A stretch of DNA of 64,000 nt. Source: Burkholderiaceae bacterium 26. GTDB lineage: Bacteria > Pseudomonadota > Gammaproteobacteria > Burkholderiales > Burkholderiaceae. Of the stretch, positions 19,635 through 28,898 are shown piece by piece (position 1 is the first letter of the stretch; every line of letters starts with the position of its first letter). The stretch lies in assembly GCA_000955795.1 (NCBI GenBank), contig JYOB01000010.1, forward strand, positions 133,637 to 197,636. Reading direction: 5' to 3'. The notes beneath the pieces are model-generated. The model saw only the letters and a list, made by a program, of their open reading frames with translations. It was not told the DNA's origin and did no database searches. The translations under genes and the position numbers were made by a program.

Positions 19635-20528
19635 ATGGCTCTCATCGTCCTCAAGATCGACGTCGACACCCTGCGCGGTACCCGCGAAGGCGTGCCCAAC
19701 CTCGCGCGCATGCTGCGCGAGCACGAGGCGGGCGCGACCTTCCTCTTCAGCCTCGGCCCGGATCACACCGGCTGGGCGCTGCGTCGGGCCTTTCGCCCCG
19801 GCTTTCTCAAAAAGGTTTCTCGCACGTCGGTTGTTGAGCATTACGGTCTTCGCACGCTGATGTACGGCGTGCTGCTGCCCGGCCCCGACATCGGACGCAA
19901 AGCCGCAGCTGAAATGCGCGCCATCGCCGAGGCAGGTTTCGAGACCGGCATCCACACGTGGGACCACGTGCTCTGGCAAGACAATGTCCGCCAGCGCGAC
20001 GCAGGCTGGACCGCCCGCCAGATGACCGCCGCACACGCCCGTTTCATCCAGGTATTCGGCCAGCCACCCGTGACGCACGGCGCCGCCGGCTGGCAGATGA
20101 ACGACCACGCGTTCCGCCAGATCGACAACTGGGGCATGGCCTATGCCTCCGACGGCCGGGGCACGCATCCGTACATCCCGAGCGTTGATGGCAAAGCGCT
20201 GAACCACGTGCAATTGCCGACGACGCTGCCCACACTGGACGAGCTGATCGGCGTGGAAGACATCACGCTCGACAACGTCGCCCGGCATATCCTGAAGATG
20301 ACCGAGTCCGACCGCGACCAGGTGTTTACCTTGCATGCAGAACTTGAAGGGCAGAAACTTGCCCCGATCTTCCGCGAGTTGCTGCGAGGCTGGCGCGCGC
20401 AAGGCCATCGGCTAGGGTCGATGGGCGATTACTACGCGACGCTCGATCGCAGTACCCTGCCCGTGCAGCCCGTCACATGGGGCGAAGTTGCCGGCCGCAG
20501 CGGCAGCCTGATCGTTCAGCCGGCCTGA
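19635..20528 (+). CDS. arnD: 4-deoxy-4-formamido-L-arabinose-phosphoundecaprenol deformylase ArnD
   Basis: A 297-residue NodB-type polysaccharide deacetylase. Asp9 and Asp11 in LKIDVDTLRGT and the histidines of GIHTWDHVLWQ are the expected metal and catalytic residues. It removes the formyl group after transfer to undecaprenyl phosphate, making that step irreversible. It starts 23 bases after the decarboxylase gene and closes the arn block. Confidence 0.94.
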   Translation: MALIVLKIDVDTLRGTREGVPNLARMLREHEAGATFLFSLGPDHTGWALRRAFRPGFLKKVSRTSVVEHYGLRTLMYGVLLPGPDIGRKAAAEMRAIAEAGFETGIHTWDHVLWQDNVRQRDAGWTARQMTAAHARFIQVFGQPPVTHGAAGWQMNDHAFRQIDNWGMAYASDGRGTHPYIPSVDGKALNHVQLPTTLPTLDELIGVEDITLDNVARHILKMTESDRDQVFTLHAELEGQKLAPIFRELLRGWRAQGHRLGSMGDYYATLDRSTLPVQPVTWGEVAGRSGSLIVQPA

Positions 20529-20624
20529 TCTTTCCGATCTCCGGTTTGGCGTTGGGCGCTGTATCTCAGATTTGCCCGTCTACGAGCTTCCCGTCTCTCT
20601 CCTCGCGGTTTTCCGGAACACACC

Positions 20625-21089
20625 ATGCCCGTCACGATCGACCAGCCTCTTCCCGATTTCTCCGCACCGGCAACCAACGGCATCACGTTCTCGCCGGCAT
20701 CGCAGCGCGGCAAGATCGTCGTGCTGTATTTCTATCCGAAGGACAACACGCCTGGCTGCACCACCGAGGCGATGAACTTCCGCGACCAGTACGACGCCTT
20801 TGAAGCCGCCGGCGCCGTGGTGTTCGGCATCTCGCGCGACAGCCTGAAATCGCACGAAAACTTCAAGGCGAAACTGGAGATGCCCTTCGAGCTGATTTCC
20901 GACGCCGACGAAGCCGTCTGCGACATCTTTGACACCATCAAGATGAAGAAGATGTATGGCAAGGACGTGCGCGGCATTGAGCGCAGCACATTCCTGATCG
21001 ACAGCAAGGGCGTGCTGCGAAAGGAATGGCGCGGCGTAAAAGTGCCGAACCATGTCGATGATGTGCTCGCGGCGGTGCGCGCCCTGTAA
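20625..21089 (+). CDS. bcp: Thioredoxin-dependent peroxiredoxin Bcp/PrxQ
   Basis: A 154-residue peroxiredoxin that reduces hydrogen and organic peroxides. The peroxidatic Cys45 lies in DNTPGCTTEAMNFRD. The resolving cysteine found five residues later in E. coli Bcp is Met50 here. The only other cysteine is Cys99, so it either works as a 1-Cys enzyme or uses Cys99. It lies 96 bases after arnD on the same strand and may be separately transcribed. Confidence 0.94.
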   Translation: MPVTIDQPLPDFSAPATNGITFSPASQRGKIVVLYFYPKDNTPGCTTEAMNFRDQYDAFEAAGAVVFGISRDSLKSHENFKAKLEMPFELISDADEAVCDIFDTIKMKKMYGKDVRGIERSTFLIDSKGVLRKEWRGVKVPNHVDDVLAAVRAL

Positions 21090-21555
21090 CTGCACGTGGA
21101 TCCAGCTGTCGGGAAAGTGCGGTGCACGGCCTCCTGGCGGTTGATTCTGCGTCGATTTCGCATCGTCTGTCGTGGCCAGTTTGCGACGCACCACAGGTCA
21201 CATGTGAGCGATTGCAAATCACAAAAGCTTCCGATACAGTCGGAACCGATGAGTACGAAATCCGGATGCCATTCCGATAGCCCACGACGGTACCGGCGGC
21301 CAAGTTGGCCTGATACCGCTTCTGCGTTTTTCCCGGCAAGCAGGCCGGGCAGGACGTCCGAAACGTGCAGCTTGTCGTGGCGTTCACCTAGGCCGCCTCA
21401 CCTCTCGCAGGTCATGGCGGCTTTTTTGTGGCCGTCGTCCATGCCTCAACCGCTGCGACGCGCCCATCCGTTTTCCAGCGTTTCCCGCCAGCGCCGCCTC
21501 GCCATGTGCGCGGACGGTGTTTCGTCGTTGTTCCACCCAGAGAGGTAATCGAAGC
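21090..21555. other. 466-base gap between bcp and the PhoH gene
   Basis: No coding region here looks real: the open frames are arginine/serine-rich and lack homology I can recognise. It ends in a rightward terminator-like hairpin at 21392-21427, then about 130 bases before the PhoH start. It may contain the PhoH promoter and possibly a small RNA. Confidence 0.4.
21392..21427 (+). terminator. Terminator-like hairpin between bcp and the PhoH gene
   Basis: GCCGCC (21392-21397) pairs with GGCGGC (21416-21421), and an inner ACCT pairs with AGGT. Six T follow. It lies 300 bases after bcp, so it is more likely to end an unannotated transcript than bcp itself. Confidence 0.6.
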
Positions 21556-23283
21556 ATGCCGCTGCCGACCATGCCCACCCAGCCAGCCCAATTGCTTGAC
21601 CCGGCTGAATTCAAGCCTTTCGGCAAAGCCGGAAAGCCGAAGGCGGGTCAGGAACCTCGAAAACCGGTGCCCGCGCTCGAGCGCGAGGCATTGTCAGAAA
21701 CAGGCCGTGCGCAACCTAAACGCAATGCAGCCAGCACGGCCCGCGCCCGCTCGGGCGAAGCGTCGCCTATGGCGAAAGACACCTCACGCGAATACGCAGG
21801 CATCCTCGCCAAGGCCGTGGACACGGTGGGCGCGACCGGCAAACCAACCGAAACCGCCGCCCGCCGCCGCACCCGCCGCGACGAAGGCCCCGCCAAGCTG
21901 TTCGTGCTCGACACCAACGTCCTGATGCACGATCCGACATCGCTCTTCCGTTTTGAAGAACACGACGTCTATCTGCCAATGATGACGTTGGAAGAGCTGG
22001 ACAACCACAAGAAGGGCATGAGCGAAGTTGCGCGCAATGCCCGCACGGTCAGCCGCACGCTCGACCAGCTTGTGGCGGGCACCGACGGCGTCATGGACGA
22101 CGGCCTGCCGCTCGCCAAGCTCGGCAACCGCGATGCGCAGGGGCGCCTGTTCTTCCAAACGCGTCTGAACGACATCAAGCTGCCTGATGGGCTGCCGCAG
22201 GGCAAGGCGGACAACCAGATCCTTGGTGTGGTAGCCGCATTGCAGCAGCAGCGTCCGGACCGATCTGTCGTGCTGGTGTCCAAGGACATCAACATGCGGA
22301 TCAAGGCACGCGCCCTCGGCCTGCCGGCGGAGGACTACTTCAATGATCGCGTGCTAGAAGACACCGACCTGCTCTACAGCGGCATCATGGCGCTGCCGGC
22401 AGACTTCTGGCAGAAGCACGGCAAGAACATCGAGAGCTGGCAGGACCCCAAGACGGGCACGACGTTCTACCGCCTGTCCGGCCCGCTGGTGCCGTCGTTC
22501 CTCGTCAACCAGTTTGTCTTCTTGGAGCCGAATGACGGCAGTCTGCCGCTGTACGCGCAGGTCAAGGAGCTGAATGGCAAGACCGCCGTACTGCAGACGC
22601 TCAAGGACTACACGCACCAGAAGAACAACGTCTGGGGTGTGACCGCGCGCAACCGCGAGCAGAACTTCGCCTTGAACCTGCTGATGCACCCGGAAGTCGA
22701 CTTCGTTTCGCTGCTTGGCCAGGCCGGCACGGGCAAGACGCTGCTGGCACTGGCGGCAGGCCTTGAGCAAGTGCTGGATCAGAAGCTCTACAACGAGATC
22801 ATCATCACGCGCGCCACGGTGCCCGTGGGTGAAGACATCGGCTTCCTGCCCGGTACGGAAGAAGAAAAGATGCAGCCGTGGATGGGTGCCTTCGACGACA
22901 ACCTCGAAGTCCTGCAAAAGTCCGACGACAATGCCGGTGAATGGGGCCGCGCGGCCACGCAGGAGCTGATCCGCTCGCGCATCAAGGTCAAGAGCATGAA
23001 CTTCATGCGCGGCCGCACCTTCGTCAACAAGTTCCTGATCATCGACGAGGCGCAGAACCTCACGCCCAAGCAGATGAAGACGCTTGTCACGCGCGCGGGT
23101 CCGGGTACCAAGATCGTCTGCCTGGGGAACATCGCGCAGATCGACACGCCGTATTTGACCGAAGGATCATCAGGCCTGACCTACGTGGTCGATCGCTTCA
23201 AGGGATGGAGCCACAGCGGGCACATCACGCTGGCGCGCGGCGAGCGCTCGCGGCTCGCGGATCACGCCTCAGACGTGCTGTAA
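21556..23283 (+). CDS. PIN domain-PhoH family ATPase/ribonuclease
   Basis: A 575-residue fusion: a low-complexity N-terminus (1-110), a PIN nuclease domain from about 116 (FVLDTNVLMHD, MMTLEELDNHKKG with acidic metal ligands), and a PhoH ATPase with Walker A GQAGTGKT at about 388 and Walker B FLIIDEAQNLTPKQ. PIN-PhoH proteins are thought to be RNA helicase-nucleases, and similar YlaK-type proteins are widespread. The ATG at 21556 follows AGAGG in place of an earlier in-frame codon. A terminator follows at 23331. Confidence 0.9.
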   Translation: MPLPTMPTQPAQLLDPAEFKPFGKAGKPKAGQEPRKPVPALEREALSETGRAQPKRNAASTARARSGEASPMAKDTSREYAGILAKAVDTVGATGKPTETAARRRTRRDEGPAKLFVLDTNVLMHDPTSLFRFEEHDVYLPMMTLEELDNHKKGMSEVARNARTVSRTLDQLVAGTDGVMDDGLPLAKLGNRDAQGRLFFQTRLNDIKLPDGLPQGKADNQILGVVAALQQQRPDRSVVLVSKDINMRIKARALGLPAEDYFNDRVLEDTDLLYSGIMALPADFWQKHGKNIESWQDPKTGTTFYRLSGPLVPSFLVNQFVFLEPNDGSLPLYAQVKELNGKTAVLQTLKDYTHQKNNVWGVTARNREQNFALNLLMHPEVDFVSLLGQAGTGKTLLALAAGLEQVLDQKLYNEIIITRATVPVGEDIGFLPGTEEEKMQPWMGAFDDNLEVLQKSDDNAGEWGRAATQELIRSRIKVKSMNFMRGRTFVNKFLIIDEAQNLTPKQMKTLVTRAGPGTKIVCLGNIAQIDTPYLTEGSSGLTYVVDRFKGWSHSGHITLARGERSRLADHASDVL

Positions 23284-23330
23284 AAATCACGCGGCGACAT
23301 ATTTGTCTGCCGCAAACCGTTGTGCTATCA

Positions 23331-23358
23331 GGCCGCGCAATTGCGTGGCCTTTTTTTT
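23331..23358 (+). terminator. Intrinsic terminator after the PhoH gene
   Basis: An 8-bp stem (GGCCGCGC with GCGTGGCC, one G-U pair, loop AATT) is followed by eight T. It lies 48 bases beyond the stop codon. Confidence 0.9.
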
Positions 23359-23402
23359 GCTGCTTGTGGGGCACCTCTCTTTTTCCCTGATGGAGGCCAA
23401 TG

Positions 23403-23828
23403 ATGCCCATGCAGCAAAACCTGCAGACCCGATCGCGCTTGACCCTGACGTCGGCCGCGCTGGCGATGATGCTGTCCGCCAGCGCTTCCATTGCGCTCGC
23501 CGACAACCTCACGCCGAAAACCGCCGGCCAGATCAGCTACGTCTGCGGCGGCGTTGCACAAGACGAGCAACAGGCGCTGAACAGCGAGGCACGCAACTAC
23601 AACCTGTCTTTGCTGTTCACCCAAGGCGCACGTGGCGAATATCTGGCCGACGTCGACGTACAACTCACACGGCACGGCAAGGAGGTCGCAAGCTTTCGCG
23701 CCGACGGACCGCGCTGCCTGATCAAAGCCCCGCCGGCAAGCTATAACGTCATCGCCACGTACCAGGGCACCACCAAGCGCGCGACGGTGCAGACCGGCAG
23801 CACACGCAGCGTCCAACTGCGCTGGTAA
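23403..23828 (+). CDS. Small exported protein of unknown function
   Basis: A 141-residue protein with a clear Sec signal peptide: basic start, hydrophobic LTLTSAALAMMLSASASIALA and probable cleavage before DNLTPK. The mature part, about 105 residues, is predicted to be mostly beta (LADVDVQLTRHGKEVASF, PPASYNVIATYQGTTKRATV), resembling carboxypeptidase-regulatory-like or transthyretin-like folds, and has two cysteines that could form a disulfide. Of three closely spaced ATGs, 23403 has the best distance (six bases) from GGAGG. The function is unknown. Confidence 0.75.
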   Translation: MPMQQNLQTRSRLTLTSAALAMMLSASASIALADNLTPKTAGQISYVCGGVAQDEQQALNSEARNYNLSLLFTQGARGEYLADVDVQLTRHGKEVASFRADGPRCLIKAPPASYNVIATYQGTTKRATVQTGSTRSVQLRW

Positions 23829-23969
23829 AACGGCCCGCAAAACGCGACGCCATCGAGGCAAAATCCGCAGACCCGCGCCCCGCTTGGCGTTGCGCCTCGC
23901 CAACACGCAGTTTGGCTTTCTGACGAGGCGCGCATAGCATGCTCCCTATCTGAACTCCCCTGATGGCGC

Positions 23970-24719
23970 ATGCTCGCGCAGCACAGCTTTCTCCACGGAA
24001 ACACGCGACTAGCAGGCGCCGGCCTGTTGGCGCTGGCGTGCTTGCTGTCTGCCTGCTCGTCGACACCGACCCGCTCCACCGCCTCGCGCGACGCGGGTCT
24101 GCGCACGCGCGGCGCCCCGATCCACGATCCGAGCGCTGGCCTGGAGGAAATCTCCATCGAAGCGATGGCGCTGGTCGGCACGCCATACCGCTACGGCGGC
24201 AATACTCCCGACAGTGGCTTCGATTGCAGCGGACTTGTGCGCTACGTCGTGCGGCGCGCTGCTTCTGTAAACCTGCCACGCACGGCGGCCGAAATGGGCC
24301 GCCGCGGCACCTCATTGGACCGACGCGACGTCGCGTCGGGTGACCTCGTCTTCTTCAACACGACCGGCCAGCCGAATTCGCACGTCGGCATCTATGTTGG
24401 CCAGAACCGGTTTGTCCATGCACCCGCCACGGGCGGCACGGTACGCTTAGAAGACATGACCAAGTCTTACTGGGCAAGCCGCTACATGGGCGCGCGCCGC
24501 GTCGTGGCCGTGAGCAATCTGCCCGATGCACCAGCACCGACCATCGCTCCGATGGCTCCGGCACCCGCCAGCCCAGCCCATCCGATCGATGATGATCCAC
24601 TGGGAACCCTTGCCCGCTCACGCGACGCTCAAGCTGACAGCCTGATGTCGACGCGCGGGCCTGCCGCTGCGACGACACCTGCGGACGATGACCCCATCGC
24701 GCGCTTTGCCACGCAATAG
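23970..24719 (+). CDS. NlpC/P60 family cell-wall hydrolase lipoprotein
   Basis: A 249-residue lipoprotein: signal peptide with lipobox LLSAC (Cys29), then an NlpC/P60 papain-like domain at about 55-165 with catalytic Cys in FDCSGLVRYV and His in SHVGIYVG. The last 70 residues are proline/alanine-rich and probably disordered. Such enzymes cut peptide stems of peptidoglycan, as Spr/MepS does in E. coli. It converges with pit; a shared terminator lies between them. Confidence 0.92.
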   Translation: MLAQHSFLHGNTRLAGAGLLALACLLSACSSTPTRSTASRDAGLRTRGAPIHDPSAGLEEISIEAMALVGTPYRYGGNTPDSGFDCSGLVRYVVRRAASVNLPRTAAEMGRRGTSLDRRDVASGDLVFFNTTGQPNSHVGIYVGQNRFVHAPATGGTVRLEDMTKSYWASRYMGARRVVAVSNLPDAPAPTIAPMAPAPASPAHPIDDDPLGTLARSRDAQADSLMSTRGPAAATTPADDDPIARFATQ

Positions 24720-24740
24720 CTGGCGCACGGCCCCCAATGC

Positions 24741-24770
24741 AAAACGCCCACCAAATTGGTGGGCGTTTCG
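24741..24770. terminator. Two-way terminator between convergent genes
   Basis: AACGCCCACCAA and TTGGTGGGCGTT form an almost loopless perfect palindrome flanked by A-rich and T-rich tracts. It can serve the NlpC gene on one strand and pit on the other. Confidence 0.85.
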
Positions 24771-24797
24771 TTTTCTCGGAGTCGACCTGCTGTCGGC

Positions 24798-25808
24798 TTA
24801 CAGCAAGTGTCGGCCAATCCACCAGGCAATCGCCGCCATGAACGCGGATGCGGGAATCGTCAAAACCCACGCCCAGACGATGTTGCCGGCCACACCCCAG
24901 CGCACTGCGGAAGCCTTCTGCGCAGATCCCACGCCGACGATGGCGCCGGTGATGGTATGCGTCGTCGACACGGGCACACCCAACGCCGACGCCAAGAACA
25001 GCGTCATGGCGCCACCGGTTTCAGCGCAGAAACCGCCGACCGGCTTGAGCTTGGTGATCTTCTGACCCATCGTCCGCACGATCCGCCAGCCGCCCAGCAG
25101 CGTACCCAGACCGATCGCCACATAGCAGCAGACGATGACCCAGATCGGCGGTTCAGTTGAAGTGGCCGACGCGTAGCCGCCCGCGATCAGCAGCATCCAG
25201 ATGATGCCGATGGTCTTCTGCGCATCGTTGCCGCCGTGGCCCAGACTGTACAGCGAGGCCGAGAGCAGCTGCAGGCGCCGGAACCATCGGTCCACCTTGG
25301 ATGGCGGCGTTCGGAAGAACAGCCAGGACACCGCCACCATCAGCAGCGAGCCGAGGATAAAGCCCAGCAACGGCGAAATCAGGATGAACGCCACGGTCTT
25401 GAGCAAGCCACTCGCCACCAGTGAGCCCGTACCCGACTTGGCCACAGCTGCGCCCACCAAGCCACCGATCAGCGCGTGCGACGAGCTGGACGGAATGCCG
25501 TAGTACCACGTGATGATGTTCCACGCGATGGCGCCGACCAACGCCCCGAAGATGACGTAGTGATCGACGATGGACGGATCGATCGTGTCTCGCCCCACCG
25601 TGGTCGCCACCTTGAGGTGGAAGATGAAAATGGCGATCACGTTGCAGGCTGCGGCCATCGCCACTGCCTGCTGCGGCTTGAGCACGCCCGTCGACACCAC
25701 CGTCGCAATGGAGTTGGCCGCGTCGTGGAAGCCATTCATGAAGTCGAACACGATGGCCAGCGCCACCAGCAGAACGACCACCCAGAGACTGATCTGAAGC
25801 GTATGCAT
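24798..25808 (-). CDS. pit: Low-affinity inorganic phosphate transporter, PiT family
   Basis: A 336-residue membrane protein with about ten helices and the PiT signature repeated in both halves: FDFMNGFHDAANSIATVVSTGVL near the N-terminus and LGVPVSTTHTITGAIVG near the C-terminus. It imports metal-phosphate by proton symport. The start at 25808 (MHTLQISLW) lies 14 bases after the DUF47 gene, so the two form an operon. Confidence 0.94.
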   Translation of the reverse strand: MHTLQISLWVVVLLVALAIVFDFMNGFHDAANSIATVVSTGVLKPQQAVAMAAACNVIAIFIFHLKVATTVGRDTIDPSIVDHYVIFGALVGAIAWNIITWYYGIPSSSSHALIGGLVGAAVAKSGTGSLVASGLLKTVAFILISPLLGFILGSLLMVAVSWLFFRTPPSKVDRWFRRLQLLSASLYSLGHGGNDAQKTIGIIWMLLIAGGYASATSTEPPIWVIVCCYVAIGLGTLLGGWRIVRTMGQKITKLKPVGGFCAETGGAMTLFLASALGVPVSTTHTITGAIVGVGSAQKASAVRWGVAGNIVWAWVLTIPASAFMAAIAWWIGRHLL

Positions 25809-25822
25809 GAGGCGTCGTCTCG

Positions 25823-26449
25823 TCAGGCGTTTTCGAGCACGATGCCTTCGATGATGTTGGCAACATCCTCGCAACGGTCGGTCACGCTCTCCAGTTGCTC
25901 GTAGATCGCCTTGAGCTTGATCAGCAGCTTGATATCGCTTTCGGTGCGGAACAGCTTGGCCATGGCGGCGCGCATCACGCGATCGGCTTCCGACTCAAGA
26001 CGGTCGATTTCCTGGGCGATGGTGAGGATCTGGCGGCCGTTGTTCATGTCGTTGAGCAGCGCCACAGCCTTGCGAACCTCCTCGCAGCAAGCCACGCAGA
26101 TCATCGCGAGCTGACGCGATTCGTCCGTGACATTGGTCACGTCGTACAACGAGATGGTGAGCGACACGTCTTCCATCAGGTCGAGGATGTCGTCCATCGT
26201 CGTGATCAGCTTGTGGATCTCGTCGCGATCGAGCGGGGTGATGAAGGTCTTGTGCAGCAACTCGATCGTGTCATGCGTGATGCGATCGGCTTTCTTTTCA
26301 AAGTTCTGCACATTGCGCGCATGCATTTCAGCATTGGGCAAGTCATTGACCAGTTCCTTGAGTGCATGGGCTGCCTTGACGGCGCACTCGGCGTGCTGGT
26401 TGAAGTACTCAAAAAACTTGCCTTCGGTGGGCATGAAGCGACCGAACAT
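25823..26449 (-). CDS. DUF47 family PhoU-like protein, Pit accessory
   Basis: A 208-residue all-alpha protein of the DUF47/YkaA family, distantly PhoU-like, with repeated acidic helices such as NFEKKADRITHDTIELLHKTFITPLDRDEI and MDDILDLMEDVSLT. These genes are regularly paired with pit and are thought to control or assist phosphate uptake. The ATG at 26449 (MFGRFMPTEGKFF) is the conserved start. Confidence 0.92.
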   Translation of the reverse strand: MFGRFMPTEGKFFEYFNQHAECAVKAAHALKELVNDLPNAEMHARNVQNFEKKADRITHDTIELLHKTFITPLDRDEIHKLITTMDDILDLMEDVSLTISLYDVTNVTDESRQLAMICVACCEEVRKAVALLNDMNNGRQILTIAQEIDRLESEADRVMRAAMAKLFRTESDIKLLIKLKAIYEQLESVTDRCEDVANIIEGIVLENA

Positions 26450-26484
26450 GATGATCCTTGGGAACGGAAAAAAGCAGGAGTCGT

Positions 26485-26516
26485 AAAAACAACGCCGGAC
26501 GGGATCACCGCCGGCG
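26485..26516 (-). terminator. Terminator after dnaB
   Basis: On the minus strand CGCCGG (26511-26516) pairs with CCGGCG (26493-26498), followed by TTGTTTTTACG. It lies 82 bases beyond the dnaB stop, ahead of the DUF47-pit operon. Confidence 0.6.
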
Positions 26517-26598
26517 CTGTCATTAAAACGCAATATTTTACCGGAACCAGCCTCGCGACATGCGTGGCACGTTGTGGCGGGCCGACACGAATTACACG

Positions 26599-27987
26599 TT
26601 ACGTGTCGTTGTCAAAGAATGCATTGCCCCCGGTGAAGTTGTCGAACTTCGTGTATTCACCCAGGAACGTGAGACGAACCGTACCAATCGGGCCGTTACG
26701 CTGCTTACCGATGATGATTTCTGCCGTGCCCTTGTCCGGAGAATCGGGGTTGTAGACCTGATCACGATAGATGAACAGGATCACATCGGCATCCTGTTCG
26801 ATAGCGCCGGATTCTCGCAAGTCCGACATCACAGGACGCTTGTTCGGACGCTGTTCCAGGCTTCGGTTCAACTGCGACAGCGCGATCACTGGGCAGTTGA
26901 GTTCCTTCGCCAAGCCCTTCAGCGAACGCGAGATTTCCGAAATTTCGGTCGCGCGGTTCTCACCGCTGCCCGAGCCCGACATCAGCTGCAGGTAATCGAT
27001 CACGATCAGGCCGAGCTGCCCGCACTGCCGTGCAAGCCGGCGCGAGCGCGCACGCAATTCCATCGGGTTCAACGCGGGCGTCTCGTCAATGAAGAGCTGC
27101 GCGTCGTTCATCTTCTGGATGGCATGCGTCAGGCGCGGCCAATCCTCGTCAAGCAAGCGGCCGGTACGCAGCCGGTGCTGATCCAATCGCCCGACCGAAC
27201 CCAGCATACGCATGGCGAGCTGCGTGCCGGCCATTTCCATCGAGAACACAGCTACCGGCAGCCCCTGCTCCACCGCAACGTGTTCGCCGATGTTTAGCGA
27301 GAACGCCGTCTTACCCATCGAGGGGCGACCAGCCACGATGATCAAATCACCGCCCTGCATACCGCTGGTCATGCGGTCGAGGTCAACGAAGCCCGTCGGC
27401 ACGCCGGTAATGTCGCTCTGGTTATCGCGGTGGTACAGCTCGTCGATACGCTCGACCACCTGCGTCAGCAGCGGCTGGATTTCCAGGAAGCCTTTCTGCC
27501 CGCGCGAACCTTCTTCGGCAATCGCGAACACCTTGGATTCGGCCTCGTCCAGCAGCTGGCGCACATCGCGCCCCTGCGGGTTGAAGGCGCCGGCGGAAAT
27601 CTCGTCGGCGATCGTCACGAGTTGGCGCAGCACGCCGCGGTCGCGCACGATTTCCGCATAGCGACGGATGTTGGCTGCGCTCGGCGTGTTCTGCGCAAGC
27701 GCGTTCAGGTAGGCCAGACCGCCCACCTCTTCCGCCTTGCCTGCGGCCTGCAACTGCTCGTACACCGTGATCACGTCAGCTGGCTTGGCCTGCGAAATCA
27801 GCTTGCCGATGTTGTGGAAGATCAGCCGGTGGTCGTAGCGGTAGAAATCGTGCTCGTTGATGAAATCGGCAATGCGATCCCAGGCGGCGTTATCCAACAG
27901 CAACCCGCCGAGCACCGACTGTTCGGCCTCGATGGAATGCGGGGGCACCTTGAGGGAATCGAGCTGGGGATCGGAGGGCGCGTTCAT
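26599..27987 (-). CDS. dnaB: Replicative DNA helicase DnaB
   Basis: The hexameric helicase of the replication fork. The 462 residues contain the N-terminal primase-binding domain (PPHSIEAEQSVLGGLLLDN), linker, and RecA-like domain with Walker A GRPSMGKT near 219, plus VIDYLQLMSG and LSQLNRSLEQRPNKRP. The ATG at 27987 (MNAPSDPQLDSLK) is the conserved start. It lies after rplI on the same strand but is separated by a strong terminator. Confidence 0.97.
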   Translation of the reverse strand: MNAPSDPQLDSLKVPPHSIEAEQSVLGGLLLDNAAWDRIADFINEHDFYRYDHRLIFHNIGKLISQAKPADVITVYEQLQAAGKAEEVGGLAYLNALAQNTPSAANIRRYAEIVRDRGVLRQLVTIADEISAGAFNPQGRDVRQLLDEAESKVFAIAEEGSRGQKGFLEIQPLLTQVVERIDELYHRDNQSDITGVPTGFVDLDRMTSGMQGGDLIIVAGRPSMGKTAFSLNIGEHVAVEQGLPVAVFSMEMAGTQLAMRMLGSVGRLDQHRLRTGRLLDEDWPRLTHAIQKMNDAQLFIDETPALNPMELRARSRRLARQCGQLGLIVIDYLQLMSGSGSGENRATEISEISRSLKGLAKELNCPVIALSQLNRSLEQRPNKRPVMSDLRESGAIEQDADVILFIYRDQVYNPDSPDKGTAEIIIGKQRNGPIGTVRLTFLGEYTKFDNFTGGNAFFDNDT

Positions 27988-28047
27988 GGCGGGATTATAG
28001 CGGCGCTGCTCGGTCTTCAATCTGGAACCCCTGACACAAAGGACAAC

Positions 28048-28078
28048 AAAAAAAGGCAGAGACTTTCGTCCCTGCCTT
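28048..28078 (-). terminator. Intrinsic terminator after rplI
   Basis: On the minus strand AAGGCAGGGAC pairs with GTCTCTGCCTT (one G-U, loop GAAA), followed by a run of T. It ends the rpsF-priB-rpsR-rplI operon before dnaB. Confidence 0.88.
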
Positions 28079-28130
28079 CTTGACTCGCGTCGATCGGTGA
28101 CCCGGGCGCCGCGAGGTGCTGCGTGCGTGC

Positions 28131-28583
28131 TTAGGCTGCGTCGCCCCGCACCGACACGTTCACGTCAACTGCCACGTCGGTGTGCAGCGACACGACGACC
28201 GGGTGGTCACCCACGGTCTTCAGCGGGCCGTTCGGCAGACGCACTTGCGCCTTCTCAACCTTGAAGCCTTGCGCAACCAGTGCATCAGCGATGTCGTGGT
28301 TGGTGACGGAGCCGAACAGACGGCCATCCACACCAGCCTTTTGCGACAGTTGCAGCGTCAGGCCGTTCAGCTTCTCGCCTTCGGCTTGCGCAGCAGCCAG
28401 CTTTTCAGCTGCCAGCTTTTCCAGCTCAGCGCGGCGGGCTTCGAATTCCTTGATGGCGGAATCCGTAGCGCGGCGGGCTTGCTTGTTCGGGATCAGGAAG
28501 TTACGAGCGTAACCATCCTTCACACGCACCACGTCGCCCAGGTTACCCAGGTTGACGACCTTCTCGAGCAGAATAATTTGCAT
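28131..28583 (-). CDS. rplI: 50S ribosomal protein L9
   Basis: A 150-residue protein of normal L9 length: N-terminal rRNA-binding domain [32 protein letters not shown], long central helix (40-75), and C-terminal domain with [16 protein letters not shown]. It binds 23S rRNA near the L1 stalk base. It starts 24 bases after rpsR and is the last gene of the operon. Confidence 0.98.
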   Translation of the reverse strand: MQIILLEKVVNLGNLGDVVRVKDGYARNFLIPNKQARRATDSAIKEFEARRAELEKLAAEKLAAAQAEGEKLNGLTLQLSQKAGVDGRLFGSVTNHDIADALVAQGFKVEKAQVRLPNGPLKTVGDHPVVVSLHTDVAVDVNVSVRGDAA

Positions 28584-28607
28584 TGTGAGTTCTCCTTATC
28601 CCGCTGA

Positions 28608-28895
28608 TTAGTGCTTGTGCTGATCGGTGTACGGCATCAGCGCGAGGAAACGTGCGCGCTTGATGGCCGTGTCCAGCTGGCGCTGATAGATCGCGCGCGT
28701 GCCGGTCAGGCGGGCCGGGGTGATCTTGCCGTTCTCGCCGATGAAGTCCTTGAGCGTGTCCAGATCCTTGTAGTCGATCTGCTCAACGCCGGCCACGGTG
28801 AAGCGGCAGAACTTCTTGCGCTTGAACAACGGGTTTTGCTGCTGGAAGCGCTTCTTGTTCTTCGCGTCGCGCTGCTTCTTGTTCATGAATGCCAT
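28608..28895 (-). CDS. rpsR: 30S ribosomal protein S18
   Basis: A 95-residue protein with the S18 core RRKKFCRFT-type block ([10 protein letters not shown]), [27 protein letters not shown] and [19 protein letters not shown]. It pairs with S6 on the 30S platform. A second ATG four codons in (MNKKQ) is an alternative start. It lies three bases after priB. Confidence 0.98.
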   Translation of the reverse strand: MAFMNKKQRDAKNKKRFQQQNPLFKRKKFCRFTVAGVEQIDYKDLDTLKDFIGENGKITPARLTGTRAIYQRQLDTAIKRARFLALMPYTDQHKH

Positions 28896-28898
28896 GAT

